Positions 40,885 to 50,925 are shown, counted from the first letter of the stretch. The stretch: 64,000 nt of DNA from JBJKRF01 sp046704785 (GCA_046704785.1 JBJKRF010000055.1:1-64000), one strand, 5' to 3'. Numbers and translations: made by a program. Notes: a model not told the origin generated them from the sequence alone.

Positions 40885-42867
40885 ATGTTTTTTCCGGAAG
40901 CGATGACAGAAGTTGAGCTGATTGTTCCGTCTAAGGACATTTTGGCTGTGACTGAAATCTTGGGTAAGCGCGGCGTGTTCCATCAAATTGATAGTACTTA
41001 TTTGGGTGTGGATGATCTGGGGCCAAATATCTGGCAAGAAAAAGCCACCAATTATTCAGCGCTTGAGCGCCGTATTCAGATTATTCTGCAAACCATGAAC
41101 TTGGCTGAGGAATATGCTGGGACTTCTGATGTCGATTCGATGGCTGATGTGGGCGCAGTCCAGACAGCAGTAGATCGTATCGAAGCGGAAGTTAAAGATG
41201 CCAGTGAGCAGATGGCTGCCCAAAGAAAGAAGTTGGAGCAACTGGAGGAACAGCTTCATCAATTGGAGCCTATCGCCGATATCGATGCTGATGTTAGCGC
41301 TTTGCGCGAGTCCCAGTATCTGTATTCGGTGCCTGGAATTATCCCGGCTGCGAATATCAGTCGGCTGAAGACTAGCTTATCCAGAATTCCGCATGTGTTC
41401 TTTACTTTGCGTGATGATCCTCATAGACCGGTTGTCTGGCTCATGGGGTTACGTACGAATTCTGATGTCATCGATCGTGCGGTTAAAAGCGCTTATTTAA
41501 GTCCTTTGACCTTGCCAGATGAATTTGTCGGCACTCCTGCTGAAGTTACTGAAACGATTCGAGAGACCATCGAGGCGTCGAAACAGAAAGTATCGGAGTT
41601 GAGTGGCGCTCTGGCGCAATTGGCTGATACCCATAAGAAGGAATTGGACAAATTGCTGTGGAATGTCCATGTCAGTCGATTGACGGCAGACGCTATTGCT
41701 CGCTTTGGACAACTTCGTCATACTTATGTGGTCGTAGGCTGGGTTCCCAATGTTGACCTGGGCCGATTGATCGGGCAGTTGAAACAGGCATCGAAGGAGA
41801 TATTGGTTGAAACTACGCCTATGCAGCCTGCAGAACGTCGCGCTAGCGTGCCGGTTGCTTTGCGAAATCCTGCTCTGTTGCGTCCGTTTGAAATGCTGGT
41901 CAATACGTATGCTCGGCCTCGTTATGAAGAAATTGATCCAACGATCCTGGTTGCAATCACTTTTCCTATACTGTATGGTGCGATGTTCGGTGATGTGGGC
42001 CAAGGACTCGTGTTGGCTGCTGTGGGTGTGCTCCTGACGACCAAGGTGGTGCCCGCTTTGCGAGGAATGGCAAGCTTGGGTGGCCTGATTACGGCCTGTG
42101 GTTTATTGGGAAGTGTATTTGGTTTTCTGTATGGTAGTATTTTTGGGTTTGAAGATGTTCTGCCCGCTAACCCTTTTTTCAAACAATTTTTCTGGGAGCA
42201 TCCCCTGCACAACATTATTCAAACATTGGCGATTGCCGTTGGGGCTGGGGTGGTGTTGCTCAGTGTTGGGCTTCTGCTTAACTTGTACAATGCTCTGAGG
42301 GCGCGGGATTGGGGCCGGTTCTTCTTTGACTCTAACGGCCTTTCTGGCGCAGTTTTGTATTGGTCGTTGTTGGGGATCGTCGCGAGTGTTTTTGTCCCGA
42401 ACTTTCCGGTTCCGACCGCAGTGTTCGTTGTGTTGGCTGTTCTGGGAACGCTCCTGGGCGTTGTATTTTCCGAGCCTTTGAAGCGCCTGCTTGAAGGCCA
42501 TCGCCCATTGATCGAGGGCGGAGTTGCGATTTATTCGGTACAGACCTTCTTCGAGTTGCTGGAAAAATTTATCAGTATGTTCAGTAATAGTATGTCCTAT
42601 GTGCGCGTTGGCGCTTTTGCTGTAGCCCATGCCGGTTTCAACCTGGCTGTTTTTGTCTTCGCGGGGCTGGCAAGCGGAGGAAAGAACGTGGGGATAGGTT
42701 ACTGGACCGTGATTGTGATTGGGAATCTCGGTATCATACTTTTGGAGGGTTTCATTGTAAGTATTCAGACCATGCGTTTGCATTACTACGAATTCTTTAG
42801 TAAATTCTTTACTGGCGGCGGTTCACCCTATGAGCCGTTAGCTCTCCCTGGTACGCGCGAAAACTGA
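40885..42867 (+). CDS. ntpI: V/A-type ATPase subunit I (membrane stator, a-like)
   Basis: About 660 residues. The cytoplasmic N-terminal half (about 1-330) is helical and binds the peripheral stalks. The C-terminal half holds seven or eight membrane helices, beginning YEEIDPTILVAITFPILYGAMFGDVGQGLVLAAVGV, and including the channel region NSMSYVRVGAFAVAHAGFNLAVFVF with the conserved Arg needed for ion exchange with the rotor. The ATG at 40885 (MFFPEAMTEVELIVP) is preferred because GGAG lies five bases upstream; a TTG at 40870 is less likely. Confidence 0.94.
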   Translation: MFFPEAMTEVELIVPSKDILAVTEILGKRGVFHQIDSTYLGVDDLGPNIWQEKATNYSALERRIQIILQTMNLAEEYAGTSDVDSMADVGAVQTAVDRIEAEVKDASEQMAAQRKKLEQLEEQLHQLEPIADIDADVSALRESQYLYSVPGIIPAANISRLKTSLSRIPHVFFTLRDDPHRPVVWLMGLRTNSDVIDRAVKSAYLSPLTLPDEFVGTPAEVTETIRETIEASKQKVSELSGALAQLADTHKKELDKLLWNVHVSRLTADAIARFGQLRHTYVVVGWVPNVDLGRLIGQLKQASKEILVETTPMQPAERRASVPVALRNPALLRPFEMLVNTYARPRYEEIDPTILVAITFPILYGAMFGDVGQGLVLAAVGVLLTTKVVPALRGMASLGGLITACGLLGSVFGFLYGSIFGFEDVLPANPFFKQFFWEHPLHNIIQTLAIAVGAGVVLLSVGLLLNLYNALRARDWGRFFFDSNGLSGAVLYWSLLGIVASVFVPNFPVPTAVFVVLAVLGTLLGVVFSEPLKRLLEGHRPLIEGGVAIYSVQTFFELLEKFISMFSNSMSYVRVGAFAVAHAGFNLAVFVFAGLASGGKNVGIGYWTVIVIGNLGIILLEGFIVSIQTMRLHYYEFFSKFFTGGGSPYEPLALPGTREN

Positions 42868-42922
42868 ACGATACTTTTAAGATGTTCCCTCTTCATAATC
42901 AGGAACAAGGAGAAGAAAAAAG

Positions 42923-43360
42923 ATGTTGAAAATTGTAATTGTGATCTTGGCAACCCTCATCCCGTTGGCCCCGATGGTTTTGTATTTCCTCGACCGGCGT
43001 GTCAAGAATCCGTTTAAGACGACGAAGAATCTTGTGTCGGCATTCAAAGGCTATAACGCTTTGATCGGTTTGATGGTGCTCGGCGGCGGGCTGGTCTGGT
43101 TGTTCTCTCCGCAAACGGTTTTGGCGGCCGGATTTTCTCTACGAGCGGCTACCGACCCCTACGCCTCATTGGCGGCTGGTATCTCGACCGGCTTGGCGGC
43201 AGTTGGCGCCGGTATTGCCGTGAGTGGGACTGGGGCGGCGGCCATTGGCGCGGTTGCTGAGAAACCGGACTTCCTGGGCAGATCACTTATTTTTGTGGGT
43301 CTTGCTGAAGGTATTGCCATCTACGGTTTGCTGATCGCCTTCCTCGTTCTGTATACGTAG
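42923..43360 (+). CDS. ntpK: V/A-type ATPase proteolipid subunit K (rotor ring)
   Basis: 145 residues with four hydrophobic segments. Only the second hairpin is classical: SLAAGISTGLAAVGAGIAVSGTGAAAIGAVAEKPDFLGRSLIFVGLAEGIAIYGLLIAFLVL, with the ion-binding Glu129 in the last helix. The first two helices (about 1-22 and 45-65) are diverged and carry no acidic residue, so each subunit has one site per four helices. The Gln and Thr residues that coordinate Na+ in sodium-type rings are absent, so protons are the more likely ion. A good AGGAGAAG site precedes the ATG. Confidence 0.93.
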   Translation: MLKIVIVILATLIPLAPMVLYFLDRRVKNPFKTTKNLVSAFKGYNALIGLMVLGGGLVWLFSPQTVLAAGFSLRAATDPYASLAAGISTGLAAVGAGIAVSGTGAAAIGAVAEKPDFLGRSLIFVGLAEGIAIYGLLIAFLVLYT

Positions 43361-43366
43361 GAAACC

Positions 43367-43672
43367 ATGAAAGTCCTAGTAATCGGCCACCCTGATGCTG
43401 TGTTGGGATTCTCTCTCGCGGGCGTAGGCGGTCAGGTGGCGACCACCGCAGACGAGGTCAATCATGCTCTTGATGTCGCCCAAGTTGCAAAGGATGTAGG
43501 TATCGTCCTCGTAACTCAGGATGTGGCTGAATTGATTCCGGACCGGATGGAATATCTCAAATTGCGGAGTACGATTCCGCTGGTGGTTGAGATTCCCTCC
43601 CGCACCGGCGTCTCTGATGATCAGCCCTCGCTTGGCGACGTGGTGCTCCGAGCGATTGGAATAAAATTGTGA
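43367..43672 (+). CDS. ntpG: V/A-type ATPase subunit F (central shaft)
   Basis: 101 residues with the small CheY-like fold of subunit F: MKVLVIGHPDAVLGFSLAGV, then DVGIVLVTQDVAELIPDRM and TIPLVVEIPSRTG. It binds subunit D in the rotating shaft. It starts six bases after subunit K, and the stop is 52 bases before subunit E. Confidence 0.93.
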   Translation: MKVLVIGHPDAVLGFSLAGVGGQVATTADEVNHALDVAQVAKDVGIVLVTQDVAELIPDRMEYLKLRSTIPLVVEIPSRTGVSDDQPSLGDVVLRAIGIKL

Positions 43673-43724
43673 ATCTGTTCGGCTTCATTTCTTGTCGAGG
43701 CAGCAAAAACGGATTGGATAGTTT

Positions 43725-44348
43725 ATGACGAAAACCGAAGTGGAAGATTTTCAGGCGCTTGAACATGCTATTTTCGCCGAGGCGCGCGATGAGGCGGGGC
43801 AGATGAAAGCTGATGCGGCGGAAAGGGCAAATGCGATTCGCAAACGGGCGCATGAGCAGGCTAAGTTGGAAAAGAAGGCCATTCTGGATCGGGCAAATCA
43901 GGATGCAGAACGCCTTCGCGGCCAAGTAGTGGCTACAGCACGCTTGAAAGCCCGTTCGTTGGAACTGGAGAATCGTGAAAAGGTCCTGAACCGTGTTTTT
44001 GGGGAGGCCAGGAAGCGGTTGGCCTTGGTTGCAAAGCGGCCGGATTATGATTCTATTGTGGCTATGTTGCTGCGTGAGGCATTAACCCAGTTGAAGGTGA
44101 ATCAGGCGCAAATCCGTGCGGATGAAGCGACACGAAAGTCCTTGGAGAAGGGCGCGCTTGATGAAATTTCCCGAGAATTCAATGGGGAATATACTCTGGG
44201 TTCCGTGTTGAATGAGGGCACGGGCATCATTGTCGATGCGAAAGACGGCAAATTGCACTATGATAATACCCTGGAGACTCGCTTGGATCGTATGCAAAGC
44301 ACGCTCCGTTCCTCGGTTTATAAAATATTGATGGGAGAAAAGGAATGA
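43725..44348 (+). CDS. ntpE: V/A-type ATPase subunit E (peripheral stalk)
   Basis: 207 residues. A long charged helix (about 5-90: ALEHAIFAEARDEAGQMKADAAERANAIRKRAHEQAKLEKK) forms the stalk coiled coil with G/H. The C-terminal globular part (YDSIVAMLLREALTQL, GTGIIVDAKDGKLHYDNTLETRLDRM) matches subunit E and caps the catalytic head. It overlaps the subunit A gene by four bases. Confidence 0.93.
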   Translation: MTKTEVEDFQALEHAIFAEARDEAGQMKADAAERANAIRKRAHEQAKLEKKAILDRANQDAERLRGQVVATARLKARSLELENREKVLNRVFGEARKRLALVAKRPDYDSIVAMLLREALTQLKVNQAQIRADEATRKSLEKGALDEISREFNGEYTLGSVLNEGTGIIVDAKDGKLHYDNTLETRLDRMQSTLRSSVYKILMGEKE

Positions 44349-46111
44349 GCGACCAAGTTGGGACGATTATTTGGATTAGCGGTCCCGTCGTTCGAGCCCG
44401 TGGATCCCGCAATGTGGGCATGCTTGAACTCGTTGAGGTCGGCGAGCAGCGGCTCGTTGGCGAAGTGATCGGACTAAGAGAAGATATCATCACTGTACAG
44501 GTGTATGAGGAAACAGCCGGGATGCAACCTGGCGCGCCGATCTACGGCACGGGGTTGCCCTTGTCGGTAGAGTTGGGGCCAGGACTGATCCAAAGCATTT
44601 ACGATGGTGTGCAGCGTCCACTACCGTTGATTGAAGAGGCAACAGGTTCGTTTATCAGCCGCGGTGCACGTTTCGATCCCATTAGTCGGGAAAAACGCTG
44701 GAAGTACAGTTCCAAAGTGAAGGTTGGGGACGAAGTCAAAGGCGGTACGATCCTTGGCGTTGCGATGGAGACGGATACGTTTGAGCATCGTGTCATGGTT
44801 CATCCTGATGATGCAGGCACAATCACCTGGGTTGCTGATCCCGGCGAATATACGGTGACAGAACCTATTGCAAAGCTCAAAACTGGCGGGGAAGAAAAAG
44901 AATTGACCATGCTCCAACGCTGGCCCGTTCGGCAGCCGCGTCCGTTTGTCAGACGGCTTGGTCATCATATTCCTTTGATCACAGGACAACGAATTCTGGA
45001 TATGTTTTTTCCTGTTGCCAAAGGCGGAGCCGCCGGCATTCCGGGTCCGTTTGGTTCCGGAAAGACGGTTACCCAGCACAGCATTGCGAAATGGGCGGAT
45101 GCGCAGGTCATTGTCTATATCGGATGCGGAGAACGCGGAAATGAAATGACCGAGGTGTTACAGGAATTTCCACATCTCGTCGACCCGAGAACTGACCGCC
45201 CATTGATGGAGCGCACTGTGCTGATAGCAAATACCTCTAACATGCCGGTGGCGGCTCGTGAGGCCAGCATCTACACAGGAATCACCATCGCCGAGTATTA
45301 TCGCGATATGGGTTACAGTGTTGCTCTGATGGCAGACTCAACCTCGCGCTGGGCCGAGGCGTTACGCGAGGTCTCTGGTCGTCTCGAGGAGATGCCAGCC
45401 GAAGAGGGATACCCTGCTTATCTGGCAGGCCGACTGGCTGAGTTTTACGAGCGAGCAGGATCAGTAGAAACATTGAATGACGCGCAGGGATCGGTCAGCA
45501 TTGTGGGTGCCGTATCCCCTCCCGGTGGCGATTTCTCTGAACCGGTTACTCAGCATACCAAGCGCTATATCCGTTGTTTCTGGGCGTTAGATAAGTCGCT
45601 AGCTTCTGCGCGTCACTTTCCGGCTATCAACTGGCTGGAAAGTTACAGTGAATATCTCGAGGATGTTGCCGATTGGTGGCGAGAGAAGGTGGGTAAGGAT
45701 TGGCTGGAAATGCGCAACCGGGCCATGGATTTATTGAGCGAAGAAAGCCGTTTGTCGCAAATCGTTAAGCTTGTGGGTCCGGATGCCCTGCCATATACCG
45801 AGCGAATGGTTCTTGAGACGACTCGCCTCATTCGTGAAGGTATATTGCAACAAAATGCCATGGATGCGATGGACGCCTATTCGCCGGTTGAGAAACAAAT
45901 TCGTATGTTGGAGCTTATTCTTTATTTTCATGACCGCGGTATGAATATTATTAAGCATGGCGCTCCGATTTCTGTAATCCATGACCTGCCCGTGGTCGAC
46001 ACGTTGATTCGCATGAAATCCAATGTGGCTAATGATGAATTAAGTAAATTTGATGATATTCAAAAAGTAATTGACGAACAAATGAGTCAATTGGATGCGG
46101 AGTACAGATGA
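44345..46111 (+). CDS. ntpA: V/A-type ATPase catalytic subunit A
   Basis: 588 residues. It starts with the N-terminal barrel (GTIIWISGPVVRARG), then the A-specific bulge region (about 110-190), then the P-loop GPFGSGKTVTQHSIAKW, the catalytic Glu in YIGCGERGNEMTEVL, and Walker B SVALMADSTSRWAEALREVSGRLEEMPAEEGYPAYL. It hydrolyses or makes ATP at the A/B interface. The ATGA overlaps with subunit E before it and subunit B after it indicate coupled translation. Confidence 0.97.
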   Translation: MSDQVGTIIWISGPVVRARGSRNVGMLELVEVGEQRLVGEVIGLREDIITVQVYEETAGMQPGAPIYGTGLPLSVELGPGLIQSIYDGVQRPLPLIEEATGSFISRGARFDPISREKRWKYSSKVKVGDEVKGGTILGVAMETDTFEHRVMVHPDDAGTITWVADPGEYTVTEPIAKLKTGGEEKELTMLQRWPVRQPRPFVRRLGHHIPLITGQRILDMFFPVAKGGAAGIPGPFGSGKTVTQHSIAKWADAQVIVYIGCGERGNEMTEVLQEFPHLVDPRTDRPLMERTVLIANTSNMPVAAREASIYTGITIAEYYRDMGYSVALMADSTSRWAEALREVSGRLEEMPAEEGYPAYLAGRLAEFYERAGSVETLNDAQGSVSIVGAVSPPGGDFSEPVTQHTKRYIRCFWALDKSLASARHFPAINWLESYSEYLEDVADWWREKVGKDWLEMRNRAMDLLSEESRLSQIVKLVGPDALPYTERMVLETTRLIREGILQQNAMDAMDAYSPVEKQIRMLELILYFHDRGMNIIKHGAPISVIHDLPVVDTLIRMKSNVANDELSKFDDIQKVIDEQMSQLDAEYR

Positions 46112-47538
46112 GTGATACAACAATATTAGGCGGACAGGAAGTCATTGGTGTCGGCCGCATTGAAGGGCCGATCTTGGTCGTGGAAGGTGCTCCGAACGTT
46201 AGTTACGACGAAGTCGTAGAAATTCGCGATTCAAAGGGCCAACTCCGGCGCGGACGTGTCTTAGAAGTGAGTGAGGATATGGCAGTGGTGCAAGTATTTA
46301 CTGGCTCCACCGGGCTTTCTATTGATGGAACGCGAGTACGTTTTCTAGGGGATACCTTGCACATGCCAGTGGCGGAGGAGATGCTCGGACGTATCTTCGA
46401 CGGCCTGGGTAATCCGATTGACGGCGGCCCTGAACCGCTGACGGACCGTTACGCAGATGTCAACGGCCAGCCGATCAATCCTACTGCACGCGTCTACCCG
46501 CGCGATTACATCCAAACGGGTATTTCGTCTATCGATGGCATGAATACCCTGCTGCGCGGACAAAAGCTTCCCCTATTTTCTGGGGCCGGTCTGCCTCACG
46601 ATCAGTTGGCGGCCCAGATTGTCCGTCAGGCGACCCTCGGGCAGCCGGCTGGCAAGACATCAGATTCCGATGCGGAGCAGTTCTCCATCGTGTTTGCTGC
46701 TATGGGTGTCAAGAATGACGTGGCCGATTTCTTCCGCCGTTCATTCACCGAAAGCGGTGCGCTAACCCGTGTTGCCATGTTTCTGAACCTTGCCGATGAT
46801 CCGCCGGTGGAGCGCATTGTGACACCGCGCGCTGCGCTGACTTTGGCTGAATACTTGGCGTATGAACGTGAGATGCATGTGCTGGTGGTCTTGACTGACA
46901 TGACCAATTACGGCGAGGCTCTGCGGCAGATTTCAAACGTACGTGGTGAAGTGCCCAGTCGCAAAGGGTATCCCGGCTATTTGTATAGTGACTTGGCGTC
47001 GCTTTATGAACGAACTGGACGTATCCGTACGAGCAAAGGCTCCATTACACAAATCCCGATTCTCACTATGCCGAATGATGACATCACGCACCCCATGCCT
47101 GATCTAACCGGCTACATTACGGAGGGTCAGATCGTGCTTGGACGTGAGCTCTTCTTTTCTGGGGTCTATCCGCCTGTTACGGTGCTTCCTAGTCTTTCGC
47201 GCTTGATGAAGGATGGCATTGGCAAAGGACATACGCGTGAAGATCATCCTCATTGGGGCGCGCAGCTTTATGCGGCTTATGCCAAAACACAGGATGTGCG
47301 GGCTTTGGCGTCTGTAATTGGTGAGGAAGAATTAACTGAAGTGGATCAGAAGTATTTGCGATTTGGCCGTGCATTCGAACATGAGTTCGTCAACCAAGGT
47401 TTTACTGAGAACCGTAGTATAGAAAAGACGCTTGAAATCGGTTGGGAACTTTTGTCTATGTTGCCTACGAGCGAGCTTACCCGTGTGACATTGAACGAGA
47501 TCGCTCAATATTACAAGGGCGAAGATGCCGACAATTAA
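46108..47538 (+). CDS. ntpB: V/A-type ATPase regulatory subunit B
   Basis: 476 residues. It matches subunit B throughout (QPINPTARVYPRDYIQTGISSIDGMNTLLRGQKLPLFSGAGLPHDQLAAQIVRQA, VLTDMTNYGEALRQISNVRGEVPSRKGYPGYLYSDLASLYERTGR). The P-loop is replaced by GAGLPHDQ, as expected for the non-catalytic partner. It forms the alternating A3B3 head. Its last bases overlap the start of subunit D by 14. Confidence 0.97.
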   Translation: MSDTTILGGQEVIGVGRIEGPILVVEGAPNVSYDEVVEIRDSKGQLRRGRVLEVSEDMAVVQVFTGSTGLSIDGTRVRFLGDTLHMPVAEEMLGRIFDGLGNPIDGGPEPLTDRYADVNGQPINPTARVYPRDYIQTGISSIDGMNTLLRGQKLPLFSGAGLPHDQLAAQIVRQATLGQPAGKTSDSDAEQFSIVFAAMGVKNDVADFFRRSFTESGALTRVAMFLNLADDPPVERIVTPRAALTLAEYLAYEREMHVLVVLTDMTNYGEALRQISNVRGEVPSRKGYPGYLYSDLASLYERTGRIRTSKGSITQIPILTMPNDDITHPMPDLTGYITEGQIVLGRELFFSGVYPPVTVLPSLSRLMKDGIGKGHTREDHPHWGAQLYAAYAKTQDVRALASVIGEEELTEVDQKYLRFGRAFEHEFVNQGFTENRSIEKTLEIGWELLSMLPTSELTRVTLNEIAQYYKGEDADN

Positions 47539-48172
47539 TATCGCGCCCACGCGCACAAACCTGATCCGCTTAAAGAAGGAACTCCGTTTTGCACGCGAGG
47601 GGCATGAGATATTGGATCGTAAACGCGAGGCGCTGACGAACGAACTGGTGCGTGTGGCCAAGGAGGCAGATACGCTCCAAAAGGAGGTTTGGGCGTTGCT
47701 TCAAACCGCCTATGATGCCATGGAAAAGGCGCGTCTGGTCATGGGAAGCGATCATGTGGAATGGGCGGCTCTGGCAGTCAATGAGACGGTGGACGTTCAT
47801 CTCAAACTGCGGGGAATCATGGGGGTAGCGATTCCCAGTATCGAAGCACGTGGCGAGCCTATGGAATTGCTCTATAGCCCTGGGGATACTCCTGCCGTTT
47901 TGGATGAGGCCAGTATGGCTTTTCGTAACGTGCTGTTGCGCATTCCCCAATTATCTATGCTTACCGCGACGGTTTGGCGCTTGGCTAATGAGTTGCGTAA
48001 GACACAGCGCCGTGTGAATGCTCTTCAACATATTTTTATTCCCCAGTATGAAGATACTATTAAATTTATTATCAGTTCCTTGGAAGAGCGCGAACGAGAA
48101 GAGACATTTCGTCTGAAATGGTTGAAGACGAAGATGTCGGAGACTAAGACACCGGTAGGCGGTGCTGACTGA
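47525..48172 (+). CDS. ntpD: V/A-type ATPase subunit D (central shaft)
   Basis: 215 residues, a long antiparallel helical pair as expected for the rotor shaft. Diagnostic start: INIAPTRTNLIRLKKELRFAREGHEILDRKREALTNELVRV; second helix: RIPQLSMLTATVWRLANELRKTQRRVNALQHIFIPQYEDTIKFI. Last gene of the operon, followed by a terminator. The operon order G/H-C-I-K-F-E-A-B-D accounts for a full enzyme. Confidence 0.96.
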   Translation: MPTINIAPTRTNLIRLKKELRFAREGHEILDRKREALTNELVRVAKEADTLQKEVWALLQTAYDAMEKARLVMGSDHVEWAALAVNETVDVHLKLRGIMGVAIPSIEARGEPMELLYSPGDTPAVLDEASMAFRNVLLRIPQLSMLTATVWRLANELRKTQRRVNALQHIFIPQYEDTIKFIISSLEEREREETFRLKWLKTKMSETKTPVGGAD

Positions 48173-48203
48173 ACTATCTACCAATGGATTTGTATAGAAA
48201 ATG

Positions 48204-48245
48204 GAGTGTCATGATCGAATTGATGCGATGACACTCTATTTTTAT
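48204..48245 (+). terminator. Terminator of the V/A-type ATPase operon
   Basis: GAGTGTCAT (48204-48212) pairs with ATGACACTC (48228-48236), followed by TATTTTTAT. It overlaps the last codon of the convergent STAND regulator. Confidence 0.85.
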
Positions 48246-50809
48246 GTTTCCAGGGCGCAGACTATCGTATCGTCCACGCTTAAGGCCTGTCCTTCGGCCC
48301 AAAATTGATCCCACTGAGATTTCCCCAGGGCGGTTTTTAGCGAAACAAAACGCTCCTCCGTGTAATAGCTGTGAAAACCCGGGTGCCATAGCATGCCATT
48401 GATTTGACGCAGCGCATCGGCTGCGCCCCACAATCGCACGGCGCGGGTGGGTTGCCCCAGCTTTTCGGCAGCCTCTGCCAGGCGCTCGATCCCCCATACC
48501 AGTCCCCAATAGTCTTTCATGTCGTGTGAAAGGACCAGACTTTCTTTATACAACTCGATGGCTTTTTGGTTCTCGCCGCGTCTGAACAGCGTTGCGCCAA
48601 CGTAAGAGCTGATCGTTGCGATGTTGAGTTTATCTTCCAATTCGGCGTAAAGAGCCAAAGCCTGCTCATATTGCTTTTGCGCGAGGGCATACTCGCCTTG
48701 TTGCAGTGCGGCGTGGCCCAGAAACGTCAAAGCCTCAGCGCAGGGCCAGCGCTGGTCGAGTTCCTGGAACAGCGCCAATCCCTGAGTCAGGTAGGAGACG
48801 GATTGTTCAAAATCCCCTTGTTCCAAAGCAGTCACACCCAGGTGCTCAAAGGTCCAGGCAACGTCTTCGGTGCTGTTTAGGGCCTGGAAGAGTGGCAGGC
48901 TTTCCTCGATGGCTGCTCTTGAGCGTTCGAAATCTCCTTGTCCGCGGGCAACGGCACCGATGCCGTGAAGCGACAGGCCCAAATAGCGTTTATCGGCCAA
49001 CGTGCGCGCGATGATTACCCCTTCTTCGAAGTATTCGCGCGATTGACCCAAAGAACCCATGACCATTCCCAGCCAGCCTGCCCCCCAGAGCGCTTTGGCG
49101 CGCGCCAGAGATTTCTGCCCTTTGGAACTGTCGAGGATAACTTTCATCCACTTGGCTCCCTCTTCGACGTGATTGTGGATCTGCCAGAACCGCCAGATTG
49201 CTCCTGCAATTTTCAGCGCGGCTTCCATTTCTTTATGATCAAGCGCCCACTGCAGCGCAGCACGGATGTTGTCGTGCTCTTCTTCCAGTTGTCTCATCCA
49301 GACTGTCAGGTTGGGCTCTTTGTGCCCGGGTTCTATGGTTTCGACCAGGTGAAGGAAATAAGCCAGATGTCGCCCGTGCACGGACTCTGTTTGGCCGTAG
49401 ATTTCCAATCGCTCGAGAGCGTATTCGCGCAATATTTCTAATAGCAAAAAACGAGGCTCGCCGTTTGGCCTGGGCTCGTGTTGTAGCATGCTTTTGTCGA
49501 CTAATGAAGCTAGTTGGTCGATCAAAAGTGGCCGGGGACTTTCTGCCTCGCTGCAAATTGTGTAGGCGGCGTCCAACGTACAGCCGCCAACAAAGACGCC
49601 CAGTTTTGCAAAGAGAATTTGCTCCTCCGTGTCCAAAAGCTGGTAGCTCCATGTAATGGCGCTACGCAAGGTCTGATGGCGCGGCGAACGGTCGGCGCTC
49701 TTATGCGCCAGCAGACTGAGACGATGACTCAATTCTTTTAGTAGAGCTGTCGGTGCAAAAAGCTTGACGCGCGCTGCCGCCAGTTCAATCGCCAGAGGAA
49801 TCCCTTCCAGTCGGACGCAAATTTCCGCCACGGTGGGAGCATTCTCGCTCGTCAACTTGAAATCGTGCTTGACTGCCTGCGCCCGGCCCACGAACAGGGC
49901 AACTGCGGGAGATTGCGCCAGGGTATCCAGGGTAGGTAAATTGTTCAGATCGGGAACGGCCAGGGGTGGGACGCTGAATTCGTATTCCCCGTACAGATGG
50001 AGTACTGCCTGGCTGGTGACCAGAATCTTTAATTCAGGCGCGGCAGCTAACAATTCGGTGAGCAGTCGCGCTGCATCTGTTACCTGTTCGAAGTTGTCAA
50101 GAACTAGCAGCATCTGCCGGTCTTGTAGGAACTGTTTGAGTAGATCGGATGCCGGTTGGTTGTCCCTCGTCTTCAGTCCGAGCCCTTGGATAATCGTGGC
50201 CGCTACCAGGTCTGGATCGGTCAACGATGCCAGTGAAACGAAGAAAGCGCCATGCTCAAAATCGTTGAGCAGGTTGACTGCTACTTGCAAGGCCAAACGG
50301 GTTTTCCCGATGCCCCCCGGCCCGGTAATGGTCAGCAAGTCGACGTTATCTTTCGTCAAAAGCTTTTGAATGGTCTCAAGTTCTTTGTCCCGTCCGATTA
50401 AGGGGAGGTGCGGGTAGGGGAGATTCGTTTGGGAACCGGATAGCCTGTTTTCTGTTTCAGTGGTTTCCACCTGTCCGCCTGTTGACTGGGCGTTGAGCAT
50501 GGTAACCAGCGTCTTTATCAGTGATGTCCGGTAACGCACGTAGGTGGCAACGCTGACGTGCAGCAAAAGCGCATATTTTTGCAGGCTTGCGCCGGGCTCG
50601 TTCAAAAGCACATGGAGAGTCTTGCGTTGTCTTTCCGAAAGCGGGAAGCTACGTAGAAGCATATAAACAGCATTTAATCCCCCTTTTTGCTGCACCCAGG
50701 AACTCCATGGTTCTTCCTCGAGAAGAATTTCTGGCTCGCTGAGCAGGGACTTGATAGAACGCTCGTCCCAGTAGATAGCAGGTCTTTTCGGGGATGTAGC
50801 CTTGCTCAT
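48242..50809 (-). CDS. STAND ATPase/TPR transcriptional regulator (AfsR/MalT-like)
   Basis: 855 residues. The N-terminal 110 residues include a helix-turn-helix-like segment (LSERQRKTLHVLLNEPGASLQKYALLLHVSVATYVRYRTSLIKTLV). The nucleotide domain begins PLIGRDKELETIQKLL, with Walker A ITGPGGIGKTRLALQ, Walker B MLLVLDNFEQV and sensor ILVTSQAVLHL, then a winged region (SYQLLDTEEQILFAKLGVFVGGC). Five or more TPR units fill the C-terminal half (about 570-820). Such proteins are ligand- or partner-switched transcription factors. The DNA-binding end is N-terminal, unlike MalT. CTGGAG precedes the ATG. The divergent neighbour is an exported chitinase-like protein, a possible target, but this is inferred only from position. 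Confidence 0.82.
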   Translation of the reverse strand: MSKATSPKRPAIYWDERSIKSLLSEPEILLEEEPWSSWVQQKGGLNAVYMLLRSFPLSERQRKTLHVLLNEPGASLQKYALLLHVSVATYVRYRTSLIKTLVTMLNAQSTGGQVETTETENRLSGSQTNLPYPHLPLIGRDKELETIQKLLTKDNVDLLTITGPGGIGKTRLALQVAVNLLNDFEHGAFFVSLASLTDPDLVAATIIQGLGLKTRDNQPASDLLKQFLQDRQMLLVLDNFEQVTDAARLLTELLAAAPELKILVTSQAVLHLYGEYEFSVPPLAVPDLNNLPTLDTLAQSPAVALFVGRAQAVKHDFKLTSENAPTVAEICVRLEGIPLAIELAAARVKLFAPTALLKELSHRLSLLAHKSADRSPRHQTLRSAITWSYQLLDTEEQILFAKLGVFVGGCTLDAAYTICSEAESPRPLLIDQLASLVDKSMLQHEPRPNGEPRFLLLEILREYALERLEIYGQTESVHGRHLAYFLHLVETIEPGHKEPNLTVWMRQLEEEHDNIRAALQWALDHKEMEAALKIAGAIWRFWQIHNHVEEGAKWMKVILDSSKGQKSLARAKALWGAGWLGMVMGSLGQSREYFEEGVIIARTLADKRYLGLSLHGIGAVARGQGDFERSRAAIEESLPLFQALNSTEDVAWTFEHLGVTALEQGDFEQSVSYLTQGLALFQELDQRWPCAEALTFLGHAALQQGEYALAQKQYEQALALYAELEDKLNIATISSYVGATLFRRGENQKAIELYKESLVLSHDMKDYWGLVWGIERLAEAAEKLGQPTRAVRLWGAADALRQINGMLWHPGFHSYYTEERFVSLKTALGKSQWDQFWAEGQALSVDDTIVCALET

Positions 50810-50925
50810 GCAATCTCCAGACTTACCAATATAATTGCAGCTTTTCTGGAAGCTACTATGATTATTTCACAGAGGCTCCAGTTGTCTTTACTCGCTTGGT
50901 AAGTTTTTTTATATGTTACACAAAT

